64,000 bases of DNA from Paenibacillus_Z sp042653205 (GCF_042653205.1 NZ_JBHSHY010000001.1:434001-498000), one strand, 5' to 3'. Positions 17,296 to 26,770 are shown, numbered from the stretch's first letter. Made by a program: numbers and translations. The notes: generated by a model from the sequence alone, not told the origin.

Positions 17296-17982
17296 CTATT
17301 TAAAATATTTGGCGTGCTTTTGTTTCAAATTTTCCTTCTCCGTCACGACCAGCTCCAAATGATCCCTCAGCATCAGCTCGGCTTGGTCGGGATCCTTGTC
17401 CTTGATCGCGCGGACAATGCCCTGATGCTGGGCCAGGATGACCTTCCAGTCGGAATCGGAAGCGAGCCGCAATAACCGGATCCGGTTGTCATGCGTGGCC
17501 ATTTGCTGAATGAGTCCCCACGTGCGGGCTCGGCCGCAGCCGATCATGATCGATTGGTGAAACTCTTCGTCGAGCTCGAACAGACGCCCGTAATTCCGTT
17601 CGGATTGACACAGTTCCTGCAGCGAGACGAGATTTTGCAGATGCAGCACCTGTTCCTTGCCAAGCCGCTCGCAGGCTTCCCGAACAACGGCGGATTCCAA
17701 GGTTTTCCTGACAAACCGGGATTCTTCCGCGTGCTGCAGATCAATCAGCGAAATGACGGAGCCCTTCTGAGGCGTGGTCTCGATTAATTCCTCCTGCGTG
17801 AGCTTCACTAAGGCCTCACGAATCGGCGTCCTGCTCACTTGGAGCATTTCGACCAGTTCTTTTTCCGAGATAAACTGCCCCGGCTCGAGTCGCAGCTCCA
17901 TGATGTTCTTCTTCAAGGTCGCGTAAACGAAATCCCGGATGAGTCCTCTCTTGTCTCTCGGAACGTCAATCTGAATGCGCAT
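17296..17982 (-). CDS. GntR-family (FadR/FCD) transcriptional regulator
   Basis: This is a 228-residue repressor-type protein. The N-terminal winged helix (residues 10-75) has LEPGQFISEKELVEMLQVSRTPIREALVKLTQ. The C-terminal all-helical FCD domain carries likely metal-binding histidines in DEEFHQSIM and LRDHLELVV. FCD regulators commonly respond to uronate intermediates (UxuR/ExuR type). The start at 17982 follows GGAGG. It is the first gene of the hexuronate operon, directly behind two cre-like boxes, which fits autoregulation combined with catabolite control. Confidence 0.9.
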   Translation of the reverse strand: MRIQIDVPRDKRGLIRDFVYATLKKNIMELRLEPGQFISEKELVEMLQVSRTPIREALVKLTQEELIETTPQKGSVISLIDLQHAEESRFVRKTLESAVVREACERLGKEQVLHLQNLVSLQELCQSERNYGRLFELDEEFHQSIMIGCGRARTWGLIQQMATHDNRIRLLRLASDSDWKVILAQHQGIVRAIKDKDPDQAELMLRDHLELVVTEKENLKQKHAKYFK

Positions 17983-18018
17983 GAGATTCCTCCAGCCCGG
18001 CGAGACGCCATCCATCAT

Positions 18019-18044
18019 TCAAGCGCTTACATAAAGCGCTTACA
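18019..18044. promoter_or_regulatory. Two tandem cre-like boxes upstream of gntR
   Basis: AAGCGCTTAC occurs at 18021-18030 and again at 18034-18043, a 13-bp period. On the minus strand these read TGTAAGCGCTTTAT and TGTAAGCGCTTGAA, each near the Gram-positive catabolite-responsive element (TGWAANCGNTNWCA). They sit 37-62 bp upstream of the GntR start, where CcpA or a LacI-type repressor could block the promoter. Confidence 0.55.
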
Positions 18045-18350
18045 GAAATTGTTGGGATGACTAGTTGCCCTAGTATACCAGCTTGAGCGGAATGAGCCGG
18101 ATCGCTTCATGAAGCTTAATCGGCCGCCCTCCTTGCATGGCTTCGTTCTCCGGCCGCCCGATAGGGCTGATGCCTTACGAATAGATGCCTTGCTTACATT
18201 GGCCGGTGATAATACTAACATACCACCACTTCGACGGAGTTGACGATGCGCTAATCGCGAAACAAATTTACCCATTTCATGCATTCCCTGCAATTGAAAG
18301 CGCTGTATAATAGAAATGGAATGATTCGGAGAACAAGGAGGACGACTACG

Positions 18351-19271
18351 ATGTCTGCAAGGATCGCCGAACTTGAAATCGGACGGCTGCCCGACGTTCG
18401 AATGTCGCTTCATCTGATGGGGCTTCATCTTCGCAAAGTGGGTTCCGGTTGGACCTATCCCTCTCATGAACATCCGATGTACGAGCTTCATTGGATGATC
18501 GAAGGGGACATGACGATGATCGTCGAAGGCCGGACTTACGCGCAAAAGAAAGGAGATCTGCTGATCATCCGTCCGGGCGTCATCCATTCGTGCAAGTCGG
18601 CCGGCGCTCAGGGCTTCACTTATTTTTGCGTGCATTTCAGCGTATCCGATCCCGCTTTCTCCAAGGAGCTGGAGCGCCATCCTACCGCTTGCTACGAAGT
18701 CTCCTCTCCCCTTGTCAACGAACTGGCGCCCTTGCTGACGGACTTATGCAGCCTGGCGACCGAGAATAGGAAGCGATCGCTGTCCCCCGCCAAAAACATG
18801 AAGGCGTACGCAGCCGTGCTCGAGCTATTGGGCACGCTAGCGGAACAGCTGTCCCACTCCGATAACGTCGTGCTGACGAAGAAGGAATTATTGGCGGGCC
18901 GCATCGCCGAACAGATCGAGGCTTCGATCCGCAGCAGCCTGCTTCACGGCCAAATGGAAGACAGCGGAAGGAAGTACGTCCAAGATATCGCCGACACCTT
19001 GAAAATGAGTCCTTCCCAGGTGAATCGGATCTTTCAACAGGTATACGGGAAGGCTCCCCGCCAATATATGTCGGAGATATTGTTAAGCGAGGCCCAACGC
19101 CTGCTGCTTCAGACGGATCTGTCTATCGATCATATCGCCATGATACTCGGGTATAAAACAAGCGCGCACTTCAGCCGCCAATTCAAGCGCTGGACCGCCA
19201 TGACCCCAAGCGAATGCAGAAGCGGCGCGAACGCAAGCGCTCCATCGAATCCGGCGGGAGGCGGCGATTAA
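18351..19271 (+). CDS. AraC-family regulator with N-terminal cupin
   Basis: This is a 306-residue regulator. Residues 20-130 form the cupin-like arabinose-binding domain (SGWTYPSHEHPMYELHWMIEG, GDLLIIRPGVIHSCKS). The C-terminal 100 residues are the double helix-turn-helix (VQDIADTLKMSPSQVNRIF; LSIDHIAMILGYKTSAHFSRQFKRW). It is divergent from the GntR-led hexuronate operon, and the 368-bp gap between them contains the cre-like boxes, so it probably activates that operon in response to a sugar. The start at 18351 follows AAGGAGG by nine bases. Its stop overlaps the end of the convergent gerB by 4 bp. Confidence 0.88.
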   Translation: MSARIAELEIGRLPDVRMSLHLMGLHLRKVGSGWTYPSHEHPMYELHWMIEGDMTMIVEGRTYAQKKGDLLIIRPGVIHSCKSAGAQGFTYFCVHFSVSDPAFSKELERHPTACYEVSSPLVNELAPLLTDLCSLATENRKRSLSPAKNMKAYAAVLELLGTLAEQLSHSDNVVLTKKELLAGRIAEQIEASIRSSLLHGQMEDSGRKYVQDIADTLKMSPSQVNRIFQQVYGKAPRQYMSEILLSEAQRLLLQTDLSIDHIAMILGYKTSAHFSRQFKRWTAMTPSECRSGANASAPSNPAGGGD

Positions 19272-20398
19272 CCCCCGTCTCCGGGCTGCCGGGCGGCGGT
19301 TGGCCGCATGCGCCCGCGGCGCGCGAGCGTGGCGATCCACAGAATGAGCGGTATGCCAATCCCGCATACCGGGAAGGCGTAATACGACCACCATCTGAAG
19401 AAAGGCCCGAACATGGCGGCTCCCGGGCTTACCAACGCCGTCAAGAATATCGCGGGGCCGATGATCCAGATCAACGCGTACCAATTCTTCAGCTTGAGCC
19501 ACAGCGACAATTCATAGCTGACGACGAACAGATGCACGGATAGAATCGTCGTGATGCCGAAGATCCACAGGGAAAACATGAAAATATCGATCTGTTGAAT
19601 AAACTCCATGATATCGACGGTCCGCATGTACGAGAAGAACGGATCCTGCAGCCTGACCGCGAGCGCGGGACCGAACACCGCTAAAGAGAGCACGGTGATG
19701 ACGACAAAGGTAAGGCTCGTCCCCGCGATCGCGATCGACGCTAGCAGCGGCGCTTTGCGGGGATGCGCCATGAAGGCGACGAGCACGAGCAGCAGCAGCG
19801 ACTCGCCCCCGAGCAGCGTCGTCAATGGAACCGCCCCCTTCGCGATCTGCAGCCATCCGTTATCGTAGTACACGGGCAGAATGCGTTCCCACTTCAAATT
19901 GCGGCCGTTCAACGAGAAGCTCACGAAGGTCGTGACGAAAAACACCGGGCCTACGACTTCGTTATAACGTCCGATCCCGCCGATCCCGCCATGCGCGGAA
20001 TACGCCATCAGCATCGAGAGAATCAGCATGACCACCCATACGGGCGCTTTGTCGAGCAGCACGCTCTGGATGAAATCCCCGCTGTAGCGCAGAATTATCA
20101 CGGATATCGAGATCCACGCGGTCAAATACGGCAGGACGACGATACGGCCCAGCCAAGGCCCCAAGACGGTCCGGCTAAAGCCGAACAGGGTTTGCCCCGG
20201 ATGCATCATGCTCAATCGCACGAGCAGCAGCGTGAGGACGATCACGGACGCGCCGGCGATGATGATCGACATCCATGCATCCTGCTTCGCCTCGACGATC
20301 GCGGTCTTAATGAACGGCACGAAATTGCAGCCGTCCATGACCAGCAGCATCCAGATGAGCTGCGATCCCGAGAGCGTCGTGAGTCCTTTTACCCGCAT
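19268..20398 (-). CDS. Spore germination permease, GerB (GerAB/ArcD/ProY) subunit
   Basis: This is a 376-residue integral membrane protein with about ten helices, distantly related to amino-acid permeases. It is one of the three subunits of nutrient germinant receptors in the spore inner membrane and is thought to bind the germinant. Visible features are GLTTLSGSQLIWMLLVMDGCNF at the N-terminus, SIIIAGASVIVLTLLLVRLSM, and a C-terminal GIPLILWIATLARRGR. It is the last gene of the ger operon, 36 bp after gerC. It ends convergently with the AraC gene. Confidence 0.9.
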   Translation of the reverse strand: MRVKGLTTLSGSQLIWMLLVMDGCNFVPFIKTAIVEAKQDAWMSIIIAGASVIVLTLLLVRLSMMHPGQTLFGFSRTVLGPWLGRIVVLPYLTAWISISVIILRYSGDFIQSVLLDKAPVWVVMLILSMLMAYSAHGGIGGIGRYNEVVGPVFFVTTFVSFSLNGRNLKWERILPVYYDNGWLQIAKGAVPLTTLLGGESLLLLVLVAFMAHPRKAPLLASIAIAGTSLTFVVITVLSLAVFGPALAVRLQDPFFSYMRTVDIMEFIQQIDIFMFSLWIFGITTILSVHLFVVSYELSLWLKLKNWYALIWIIGPAIFLTALVSPGAAMFGPFFRWWSYYAFPVCGIGIPLILWIATLARRGRMRPTAARQPGDGG

Positions 20399-20434
20399 AT
20401 TCCGATCCCTCCTCTGTCGCGCCGACTGCCCAGA

Positions 20435-21604
20435 TCAATCCTCGTGGATCGGAGTCGTCACGAGTCCTGAATTACGGACGCAGCTCAGGTCCACCTGCAC
20501 CGCGACCTGCAGCTTCGCGAAGCGGTCGTTCCAGCTCCCGCTCAAGGCCTTCCACCGCACGGGATGTTGGCGGTGAACGGCTTCGCCGAAGCCGAATATA
20601 TCGGCGCGATACGCACGCTGAACCTTGGCGATCAGCGCTTCGATCTCCCGCTTCGTTTTGTCATTAATGGCTTGTTCGATCGCGCGCCGATCCGCGGCCA
20701 CGGTCGGGTTCAGGTCCGAATTGTTCTCCACGATCGCGCCGTTCCCGGACAGCCGGAGGCCGATCGTGATTCGATCCCGCGCGATCCGCGTTCGGATGCT
20801 GCTGCTAAGCGACTCGAACGACACGCTGACATTCTCGTCCGCGCCTCCCCCGATCGGCAGCGAGCACTCGTAACCGTTTTGTTTGCCGGTGATCCAATTG
20901 GCGTAGACGGTTTCGCTGTCGTTCAGGAAGCCCACCATTTTCAGGCCCATCGCTTTATTGAACACGGCCGAGCCGTAATAATACGGTTTGGACTGCGCCG
21001 TCAGGCCGATCGCCGGCACGAATGGATCCAAGCCTTCGGTCAGCGTATCCGACAGGAAATCATGAAAGTAGACGTACCGCAGCCGGAATATATCTTCCTG
21101 CCGTTTGATCGCCATGGACGTGAACGGCTCGAATGTCGCCTTTTGCCGCAGCACATCCTTGGCCCTGGCATCCTTCACGACGAAGAGCTTCGAACGCAGC
21201 TCCGACCGCGGGTTCCGTACGAATTGATCGAGGAGATGGGAGATGCCTCGTTCCGCCAGCTGCTGGCCGATCAGGATGACCTCGCGATGACCGGGAAACA
21301 ACTCGCGGGACAGCTCCTTCTGCGCATTTCGCATCGCGTCGTAGATATTGATGCCGGCGGCGCTTGTCAGATCGAAGGTTTCATGCAGGCTTCCCCCGCC
21401 TTCCCAGGCCCCTTCTCCTCCTCCGCCGATACCGGAGGGGATGGCGATTTGGAAGCTGACCTCGAGCTTCCCGTCCTTCGTCAAATCCAGCCCGTCGCCC
21501 ATGTCGAAGGCCAAATGGTCGGGCTCTCTGCGGTTGCCGCAGCCGGCAAGGAGCGATACGCACAGGAACGCGAGCAGCAGCAAGACCGGCCACCGCGCGT
21601 TCAT
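20435..21604 (-). CDS. Spore germination lipoprotein, Ger(x)C subunit
   Basis: This is a 389-residue lipoprotein of the germinant receptor. The signal peptide LLLAFLCVSLLAGCGNRR ends in the lipobox LAGC. The GerAC pattern follows: DLTKDGKLEVSFQIAIP, the EVILIGQQLAERGISHLLD region, and AVFNKAMGLKMVGFLN. The C-terminal part has ALIAKVQRAYRADIFGFGEAVHR, a conserved GerAC ending. The start is at 21604, overlapping the gerA stop by ATGA; the reading frame runs much further upstream, but that extension is the shadow of gerA. The order A-C-B is less usual than A-B-C. Confidence 0.92.
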   Translation of the reverse strand: MNARWPVLLLLAFLCVSLLAGCGNRREPDHLAFDMGDGLDLTKDGKLEVSFQIAIPSGIGGGGEGAWEGGGSLHETFDLTSAAGINIYDAMRNAQKELSRELFPGHREVILIGQQLAERGISHLLDQFVRNPRSELRSKLFVVKDARAKDVLRQKATFEPFTSMAIKRQEDIFRLRYVYFHDFLSDTLTEGLDPFVPAIGLTAQSKPYYYGSAVFNKAMGLKMVGFLNDSETVYANWITGKQNGYECSLPIGGGADENVSVSFESLSSSIRTRIARDRITIGLRLSGNGAIVENNSDLNPTVAADRRAIEQAINDKTKREIEALIAKVQRAYRADIFGFGEAVHRQHPVRWKALSGSWNDRFAKLQVAVQVDLSCVRNSGLVTTPIHED

Positions 21605-23136
21605 GCTTCCCCGCCTCGTTTCTTCGGAACCGCTCCTTGGCGTTTCGTCAGGCGCTGCGGCCAGCGAATCCACCAATCCTTCAGCCAGCGGCAGGCCGCC
21701 GGCGCCAGGGGAGACAGGTAGGGCATGCCAAACGGACGCAGCTGTACGAGATGGATTAGGATGGCCACGACTCCTGCCGTCAGTCCGAACAAGCCGAACA
21801 TGCCGGAAAGCACGAGCAGCGGGAAACGAAGCATACGCAGCGGGATGCCAAACCGGTAGCGCGGGATGATGAACGAAGCGATGCCGGCCGCGGATACGAC
21901 AATCACGATCGGCGAAGAGACGATGCCGGCGTTGACGGCCGCCTCGCCGATGACCAGCGCACCGACGACGCTCACGAGCGGCCCGATCGTCTTGGGCAGG
22001 CGGAGCCCGGCCTCCCTCAACCCTTCGAACATGATCTCCATCAGGAGCACTTCGATCACGGTCGGGAACGGCGCCCTCTCCCGAAGCGCCGCGATGGTGA
22101 TCATCAGTTTGCCGGGAATCAGCTCCTGATGGAAGTTGGTCAGCGCGATATAGAAGGACGGCAGCAGCACCGAGAACGCCGCGAAGAAATAACGGATGGT
22201 CCGGTTCAAAATCACGTAGAGAAACCGCTCGTAATAGTCGTCGGGCGCCTGCAGCCCGCTCCAGAACGTCATCGGCGCGATTAGGGCAAACGGCGTGCCG
22301 TCGGCGATGACGACGACCTTCCCCTCCATCAATCCGGCTGCGATGACGTCGGGACGCTCGCTCGTCATGATCTGCGGAAACGGGGAATAATGCGTATCCT
22401 CGATCGCTTCCTCGATATGCCCGGAATCCAGGATGCCGTCGATCTGAATGCGCGCTACGCGCGTGCGGACTTCGTCCAGAAGGTCGGGGTCCGCGATCCC
22501 GTCCAGATAAGCGAGCACGACGTCGGTTTTCGTGAGATTGCCTACCGACAGGGCTTCCGTCTTCAGGTTGGGCGACGCGATTTTCATCCGCAGCAGCACG
22601 GTGTTCTGGCGGAGATTTTCGGTGAAGCTTTCCTTGGGTCCGCGAAGCGAGGGCTCGGAGGTGGATTCTTCGATGCCGCGGCCGGCAACCTGCTTGACCC
22701 CGGCGAGGCAAGCGGCTGCTTCCCCGTCCACGAGAACGGCAAGGTCTCCTTTCAGGATGCGGGTGACGATATCGCCGAACGCCGACGACTTGCTGATCTG
22801 CAGGACGGCGAGCAGCTGCCGCTCGCACATCTCGGCGATACTGTCGATGGCCCCCAATCCCCGAGGCAGTCCCTCGTACAGCAAGGGCTGCAGTACGTTG
22901 GCGGTGATCAGCTCCTCGTCGATCATCCCGTCGACATAGATGAGCAGGACGGATCTCCCATCCTGCATGGGAATGTCGCGATACTCGATGTCCGAACAGT
23001 TTCGGAACGCTTGTTCGAAGGCGAGCCGGTTGGCGGACAGGTCTTCCACGAGATTCGTGAAGGAAGCATCGGACTCCGCGTCTTGCGGGCTAGACGGCTT
23101 ATGCAGTTTTTGGTTTACGCGTTTCGTCCAGTCCAT
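21601..23136 (-). CDS. Spore germination protein, GerA subunit
   Basis: This is a 511-residue membrane protein of the nutrient germinant receptor. The N-terminal soluble half contains NRLAFEQAFRNCSDIEYRD, the ADITANVLQPL-like LITANVLQPLLYEG, and the conserved GDLAVLVDGEAAACLAGV and RGPKESFTENLRQNTVLLR. The C-terminal half has about five to six helices (YVILNRTIRYFFAAFSVLLPSFYIAL; VIEVLLMEIMFEGLREAGLRLP). The start at 23136 follows AAGGTGG by seven bases. It heads the ger operon. The C-terminus is tight against gerC (ATGA). Confidence 0.93.
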   Translation of the reverse strand: MDWTKRVNQKLHKPSSPQDAESDASFTNLVEDLSANRLAFEQAFRNCSDIEYRDIPMQDGRSVLLIYVDGMIDEELITANVLQPLLYEGLPRGLGAIDSIAEMCERQLLAVLQISKSSAFGDIVTRILKGDLAVLVDGEAAACLAGVKQVAGRGIEESTSEPSLRGPKESFTENLRQNTVLLRMKIASPNLKTEALSVGNLTKTDVVLAYLDGIADPDLLDEVRTRVARIQIDGILDSGHIEEAIEDTHYSPFPQIMTSERPDVIAAGLMEGKVVVIADGTPFALIAPMTFWSGLQAPDDYYERFLYVILNRTIRYFFAAFSVLLPSFYIALTNFHQELIPGKLMITIAALRERAPFPTVIEVLLMEIMFEGLREAGLRLPKTIGPLVSVVGALVIGEAAVNAGIVSSPIVIVVSAAGIASFIIPRYRFGIPLRMLRFPLLVLSGMFGLFGLTAGVVAILIHLVQLRPFGMPYLSPLAPAACRWLKDWWIRWPQRLTKRQGAVPKKRGGEA

Positions 23137-23264
23137 ATGCGGGCCACCTTGGGATGAGAAATTAATGGTAAACAAGCCAATGAATAGGCGTAATGTTCCC
23201 TTTTGGCCTTCCTCCTATGCATATTACCGTGGGTGACCAGCTGCCGCCCGCTCAAGTGAACGCA

Positions 23265-23302
23265 GCAAATAACCCGCAGCTCCTCAAACGAGGTTCTGCG
23301 GG
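23265..23302 (-). terminator. Probable terminator after the CE15-like gene
   Basis: On the minus strand CCCGCAGAACCTCGTTTGAG-type hairpin (outer stem CCCGCAG/CTGCGGG, inner CCTC/GAGG, 4-base loop) is followed by TTATTTG. The T-tract is imperfect. It separates the esterase gene from gerA. Confidence 0.5.
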
Positions 23303-23411
23303 CGAGATGAGACCGTATGAGCTAGGTGATGGAATCGGTGATGAAATCAGCGATACCTTGACGACACGCGCGAAACCAGCCGTTAGCTGTCCGGCACGAG
23401 CCCCTGAGGGC

Positions 23412-26411
23412 TTATCGAAGGCGCACGATCACGGATTCCTTGCGCACGGCCTTCGAGTTCGGATCGGTCACATATTGGATGGTGAGCCGATAGGTTCCCT
23501 CATGCAAGGGCTTGGTGGACAGGTTAAAGATATAGAGGCCTTCATGCCCGTCGTACCGGAATGCGTTGCCGGAGACGGCGCCGCTGGTGGACACGGCTGC
23601 CTGCTCTTCGCCTGCCTTGCCGTTCTTGATCTCGGCAATCGTCAGTACCGCCTTGACACCGGCGATCGCGGCTCCCGTCCGATCTGTCAGCCGGAACTTG
23701 ACCGGTACGGTGCTGCCTTGCTTGAATACGCCGCTCCCGTCGCTGCGGACCGGCGGCAGGATGTCGAAGACAGGGTTGCCCGGGAACTCGTAGTAATACC
23801 AGCCGTCGGTGCCGCTAATGCCGTCCTGGCCGCCGGTAATCGTGTTGTACCCGCCCCAATAATAATCGTACGGACTTTGTGTCTGCCCGTTGGAGACGCG
23901 GAGCGCGTAAGGGTCCGTGTTCAACCGGTCGGCTTCGTCTTCGGTCAAGGTCCGGGTGCCATAGAACCAATCATGCAAATACTTGCCTTCGACGACGGGA
24001 CTGGCAGCGCCGTGGGGATCTCCGCTGGCGACGTAGTTGCCCGTGTTGAATTTGACGTAATCGTCGCCGCTCACGCCGAGCGCGTTCCAGACGCTCTTCG
24101 CGACGCTGAGGCTCATGTTGTCGGTCGCCGCCCCGTCATTATAGTCGTTGAGGTTGGTGTCGATGATGATCGCGCGGTCTGGCGCCAGGGTCGCGACCAG
24201 CGAGGTTTGGTCGAAGGGCAAGCGGCCGAAGCTGCCGTACCCGTAAGAACCGTCCTCGTGCTTATACATGTGGCCGTACGGCAGGAAGTGACGGAACAGC
24301 TCGGTCTCGCGGGTGCGGTTGTGGCGGTAGCTGTTGCCCGGCCCTTCGGTCCCGTGGGCGACGATCTGCTCGGCGCCTGGATTGCCGCCGCTGAACGGCG
24401 TGTCTTTGAAATTGTAGGCTTGGCCTTGGGCATTGTAGCGCCAATTGGCCGGCCCCGTCGCGCCTGCCCCGCCGGCGACGACCGCTTTGACCCGCTCGTC
24501 GAAGACGCCGGCCAGGAAGGCAAGCTTGCCGTTGATGGAGAAGCCCTTCGTGACGGCGCGGGACGGATCGATCTTGGCTGCGAGCGCGGGATTTGCGGCG
24601 GCCGCATGCTCCAGGATATCTAAATAAATGGATACGGACGCGGCGTTGGCCATCTCCATGCTCACGTCGACGGTGCTGTTGCGCGAGTAAGGGAACAGCG
24701 CGTAGAAGGTACCCGCGCGGTTGGGCGTGCCCCACGCCGCGGCATCGGTGCGCATGCCGTCCCTCGCCCAATTGGCGACGGGAAAGGCAATATTGGCGAT
24801 GCCGTTGCCGGTCCAGCTGCCGCCGAAGGAGATCGGCGCGGCTTGGCCGGACGGGACGCCGGCGGCAGGCATCGTGATGGAGATGGGCACGGTTTGCTCG
24901 ACGCCGCCGGCAAAGTTGACGTTGGTAGGCGTCACTTTCGCCGTGACGGTCGCGTTGCCGGTTCCGCCGTAATCGTTGGCCACGACGGAGACCGTGTAAT
25001 CCACGCCCAATTGCGGCTTGTAGCCGTACTCATAGAATTGAGCCAGGTCCAGAATCTCCTGCTTCCGCTCGGCCCATTCCGCTTCGCTCGTGACCATCCC
25101 GTTCGTGCCCTTGGACTTGTCGAAGAATTCCCAGACGCTAGGCAGGGTGTTCACCACGGGCAGGTCGTGGGGATCCGGGTACTTCGTGTCGGCCCACCTC
25201 AACCCCGCGAACGCCTGGCACACCGCCAAGACGGCGGCTTCCTTCTCCACGCGCGTCGCGTCGGGATTGTCCTTGACCGCGAGGTAAGCGGCCTTCGCGC
25301 TCACCATGCGGTCCTTGGAGGCGGCCGTCCATACGAGGCTGCCGTCGCCGTCGCCAGTTCCGGCCGTACCGTTGCCCGAGCCGCCGGGATTGCTCTTGGA
25401 ATTCCAGAAGCGGATGTCCTCGTCGGCACGCCAGCCGCTGTAGGCGAACGGGGTCAGCCCGTCCCAGCCGGCCAACGTGACTTCGCCCCAATCCCGGTTC
25501 CGGACGCGTTCGGAATTCGGCAGATTGGAGTTGCCTTCGCGCCCCGCGTTGTAGTCGGTTTTGCTCCAATACGTAAAGGAATGGTTCTGGTCGTAAATCG
25601 CGACCTCCAGGCCGACCTGCGTGCCGTTGACCAGCGGGCGGTCCCAATCGTCGCCCCATCCTTCCATCTGCAGCGCGAACTCATAGGTGTAGTTGACGCC
25701 CGGGCTGTTGGTCGCGGCATCGTAGCCCGACGCCTTGAACGCAGCCAGCCGCGGCGAGTAATCCTGGTTGTTCGGATTGAAGAATGACCCGAGCGAGGGA
25801 ATGCCGGCATTGTTGAACGAAGCGGCCGAGGCCGCGTTCGGGTTCGCCCCCAGGAAGAACACGCCTTGGGTGTCCGTCTCGAGGCCCCATTTGTCATTGA
25901 AGACGTCCATATTGACGAACAAGCCGTCCATATTAGGGGCATAGCTGGCCGTGTTCCAATTCGGCGTGCCGGCGTCGGATGCGGAGGTGTCGCCGGTGAC
26001 TTCCACCAATCCATAGAGCATCGGACCGTCCCACAAGAGCCGCAGCGTCCCCTCGGCGGTTGCGCCGGGGGCGGCTGCCGTCATGGCCGGGTTAAACTTG
26101 TTGCCGATCGGGTAGGCGTCGGCTTCGTCCCACGCCGCTTCCTTGACAGCATCCACGGCGATCGGGCCGGCGGTAAACCGTGCGCTGGCCTGCGCTCTAG
26201 GCGTGTTCACTTTGTAGCTCCTATTATCGCCGCCGTCTGGCGAGAACCGTTCCAGCACGCTCGTATTGCTCACGAAGTTCTTGTCGTCCCGCTGATCATA
26301 CGGGTACCGGTCGCCCGGCGCGGCAGTTGCTGCCGGCGCGGCGATGCCGGGCAGCAACGCCAGACCCAGCATCGCCGTTAGCGCGCCGCGTAATCCCATT
26401 CGCATTCGCAT
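23412..26411 (-). CDS. Secreted CBM9-like / CE15 glucuronoyl-esterase-like / PxKF multidomain protein
   Basis: This is a 999-residue exported protein. The signal peptide is RMRMGLRGALTAMLGLALLP with a cleavage region near AAPAATAAP. Residues about 80-315 resemble a family 9 carbohydrate-binding domain (AAWDEADAYPIGNK, TLRLLWDGPMLYGLVEVTGD, NMDVFNDK). Residues about 415-815 form an alpha/beta hydrolase similar to carbohydrate esterase family 15, with GFSINGK at 623-629 (nucleophile Ser625, Lys629; the family usually has GCSRxGK), AGGAGATGP at 646-654 and a late His in GDPHG (about 800). Residues about 880-999 carry a PxKF-like Ig domain (GSTVPVKFRLTDRTGAAI). CE15 enzymes cut lignin-glucuronoxylan esters. 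The start at 26411 follows GGGAGG. Confidence 0.78.
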   Translation of the reverse strand: MRMRMGLRGALTAMLGLALLPGIAAPAATAAPGDRYPYDQRDDKNFVSNTSVLERFSPDGGDNRSYKVNTPRAQASARFTAGPIAVDAVKEAAWDEADAYPIGNKFNPAMTAAAPGATAEGTLRLLWDGPMLYGLVEVTGDTSASDAGTPNWNTASYAPNMDGLFVNMDVFNDKWGLETDTQGVFFLGANPNAASAASFNNAGIPSLGSFFNPNNQDYSPRLAAFKASGYDAATNSPGVNYTYEFALQMEGWGDDWDRPLVNGTQVGLEVAIYDQNHSFTYWSKTDYNAGREGNSNLPNSERVRNRDWGEVTLAGWDGLTPFAYSGWRADEDIRFWNSKSNPGGSGNGTAGTGDGDGSLVWTAASKDRMVSAKAAYLAVKDNPDATRVEKEAAVLAVCQAFAGLRWADTKYPDPHDLPVVNTLPSVWEFFDKSKGTNGMVTSEAEWAERKQEILDLAQFYEYGYKPQLGVDYTVSVVANDYGGTGNATVTAKVTPTNVNFAGGVEQTVPISITMPAAGVPSGQAAPISFGGSWTGNGIANIAFPVANWARDGMRTDAAAWGTPNRAGTFYALFPYSRNSTVDVSMEMANAASVSIYLDILEHAAAANPALAAKIDPSRAVTKGFSINGKLAFLAGVFDERVKAVVAGGAGATGPANWRYNAQGQAYNFKDTPFSGGNPGAEQIVAHGTEGPGNSYRHNRTRETELFRHFLPYGHMYKHEDGSYGYGSFGRLPFDQTSLVATLAPDRAIIIDTNLNDYNDGAATDNMSLSVAKSVWNALGVSGDDYVKFNTGNYVASGDPHGAASPVVEGKYLHDWFYGTRTLTEDEADRLNTDPYALRVSNGQTQSPYDYYWGGYNTITGGQDGISGTDGWYYYEFPGNPVFDILPPVRSDGSGVFKQGSTVPVKFRLTDRTGAAIAGVKAVLTIAEIKNGKAGEEQAAVSTSGAVSGNAFRYDGHEGLYIFNLSTKPLHEGTYRLTIQYVTDPNSKAVRKESVIVRLR

Positions 26412-26770
26412 TGTATATCCTCCCGCTGCAATGAAGTGTTTGCTCGCAACATTCCTGCATGATGGAGAACCTGTTGCCTGTGATTTCCCCCCGATGACTT
26501 GTCCTCCAACGTTATGCCGAACGTCAGTCTGCCTTGATGAGTCCGGCACCCTGTCATAATGCTCCTGGGGCTTGACACCTCCTTGGCCGAAGTCTGCAGC
26601 GATTCGGGCAGCCGGCCGCCGGACTTCGGAAAGTAGCTCTATCATACGCGGGAGGCGCGGCGGACTGAATTCAATTTCTTTGGAATCTCGCTATCACTTT
26701 TCTCGGATGCTGTTCGGGCAAGAAGCACATACGAGCGAGAGGCGAAGGTCTAACGGACATTGCCGAATGC
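26412..26770. other. Long non-coding upstream region of the CE15-like gene
   Basis: No convincing gene was found in these roughly 360 bp on either strand. On the minus strand there is a CCGAAGTC...GACTTCGG inverted repeat (roughly 26588-26630) without a T-tract. The esterase reading frame stays open through most of it, but the only good ribosome site (GGGAGG) belongs to the start at 26411. Confidence 0.4.

Noticed and set aside
21605..22828. Long upstream extension of the gerC reading frame
   Set aside because: It is out-of-phase reading of gerA. The lipoprotein signal and the ATGA overlap place the gerC start at 21604.
23193..24623. 476-residue plus-strand open frame opposite the CE15-like gene
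   Set aside because: It is Val/Gly/Asp-biased antisense without recognisable domains; the minus-strand gene has a signal peptide and domain motifs.
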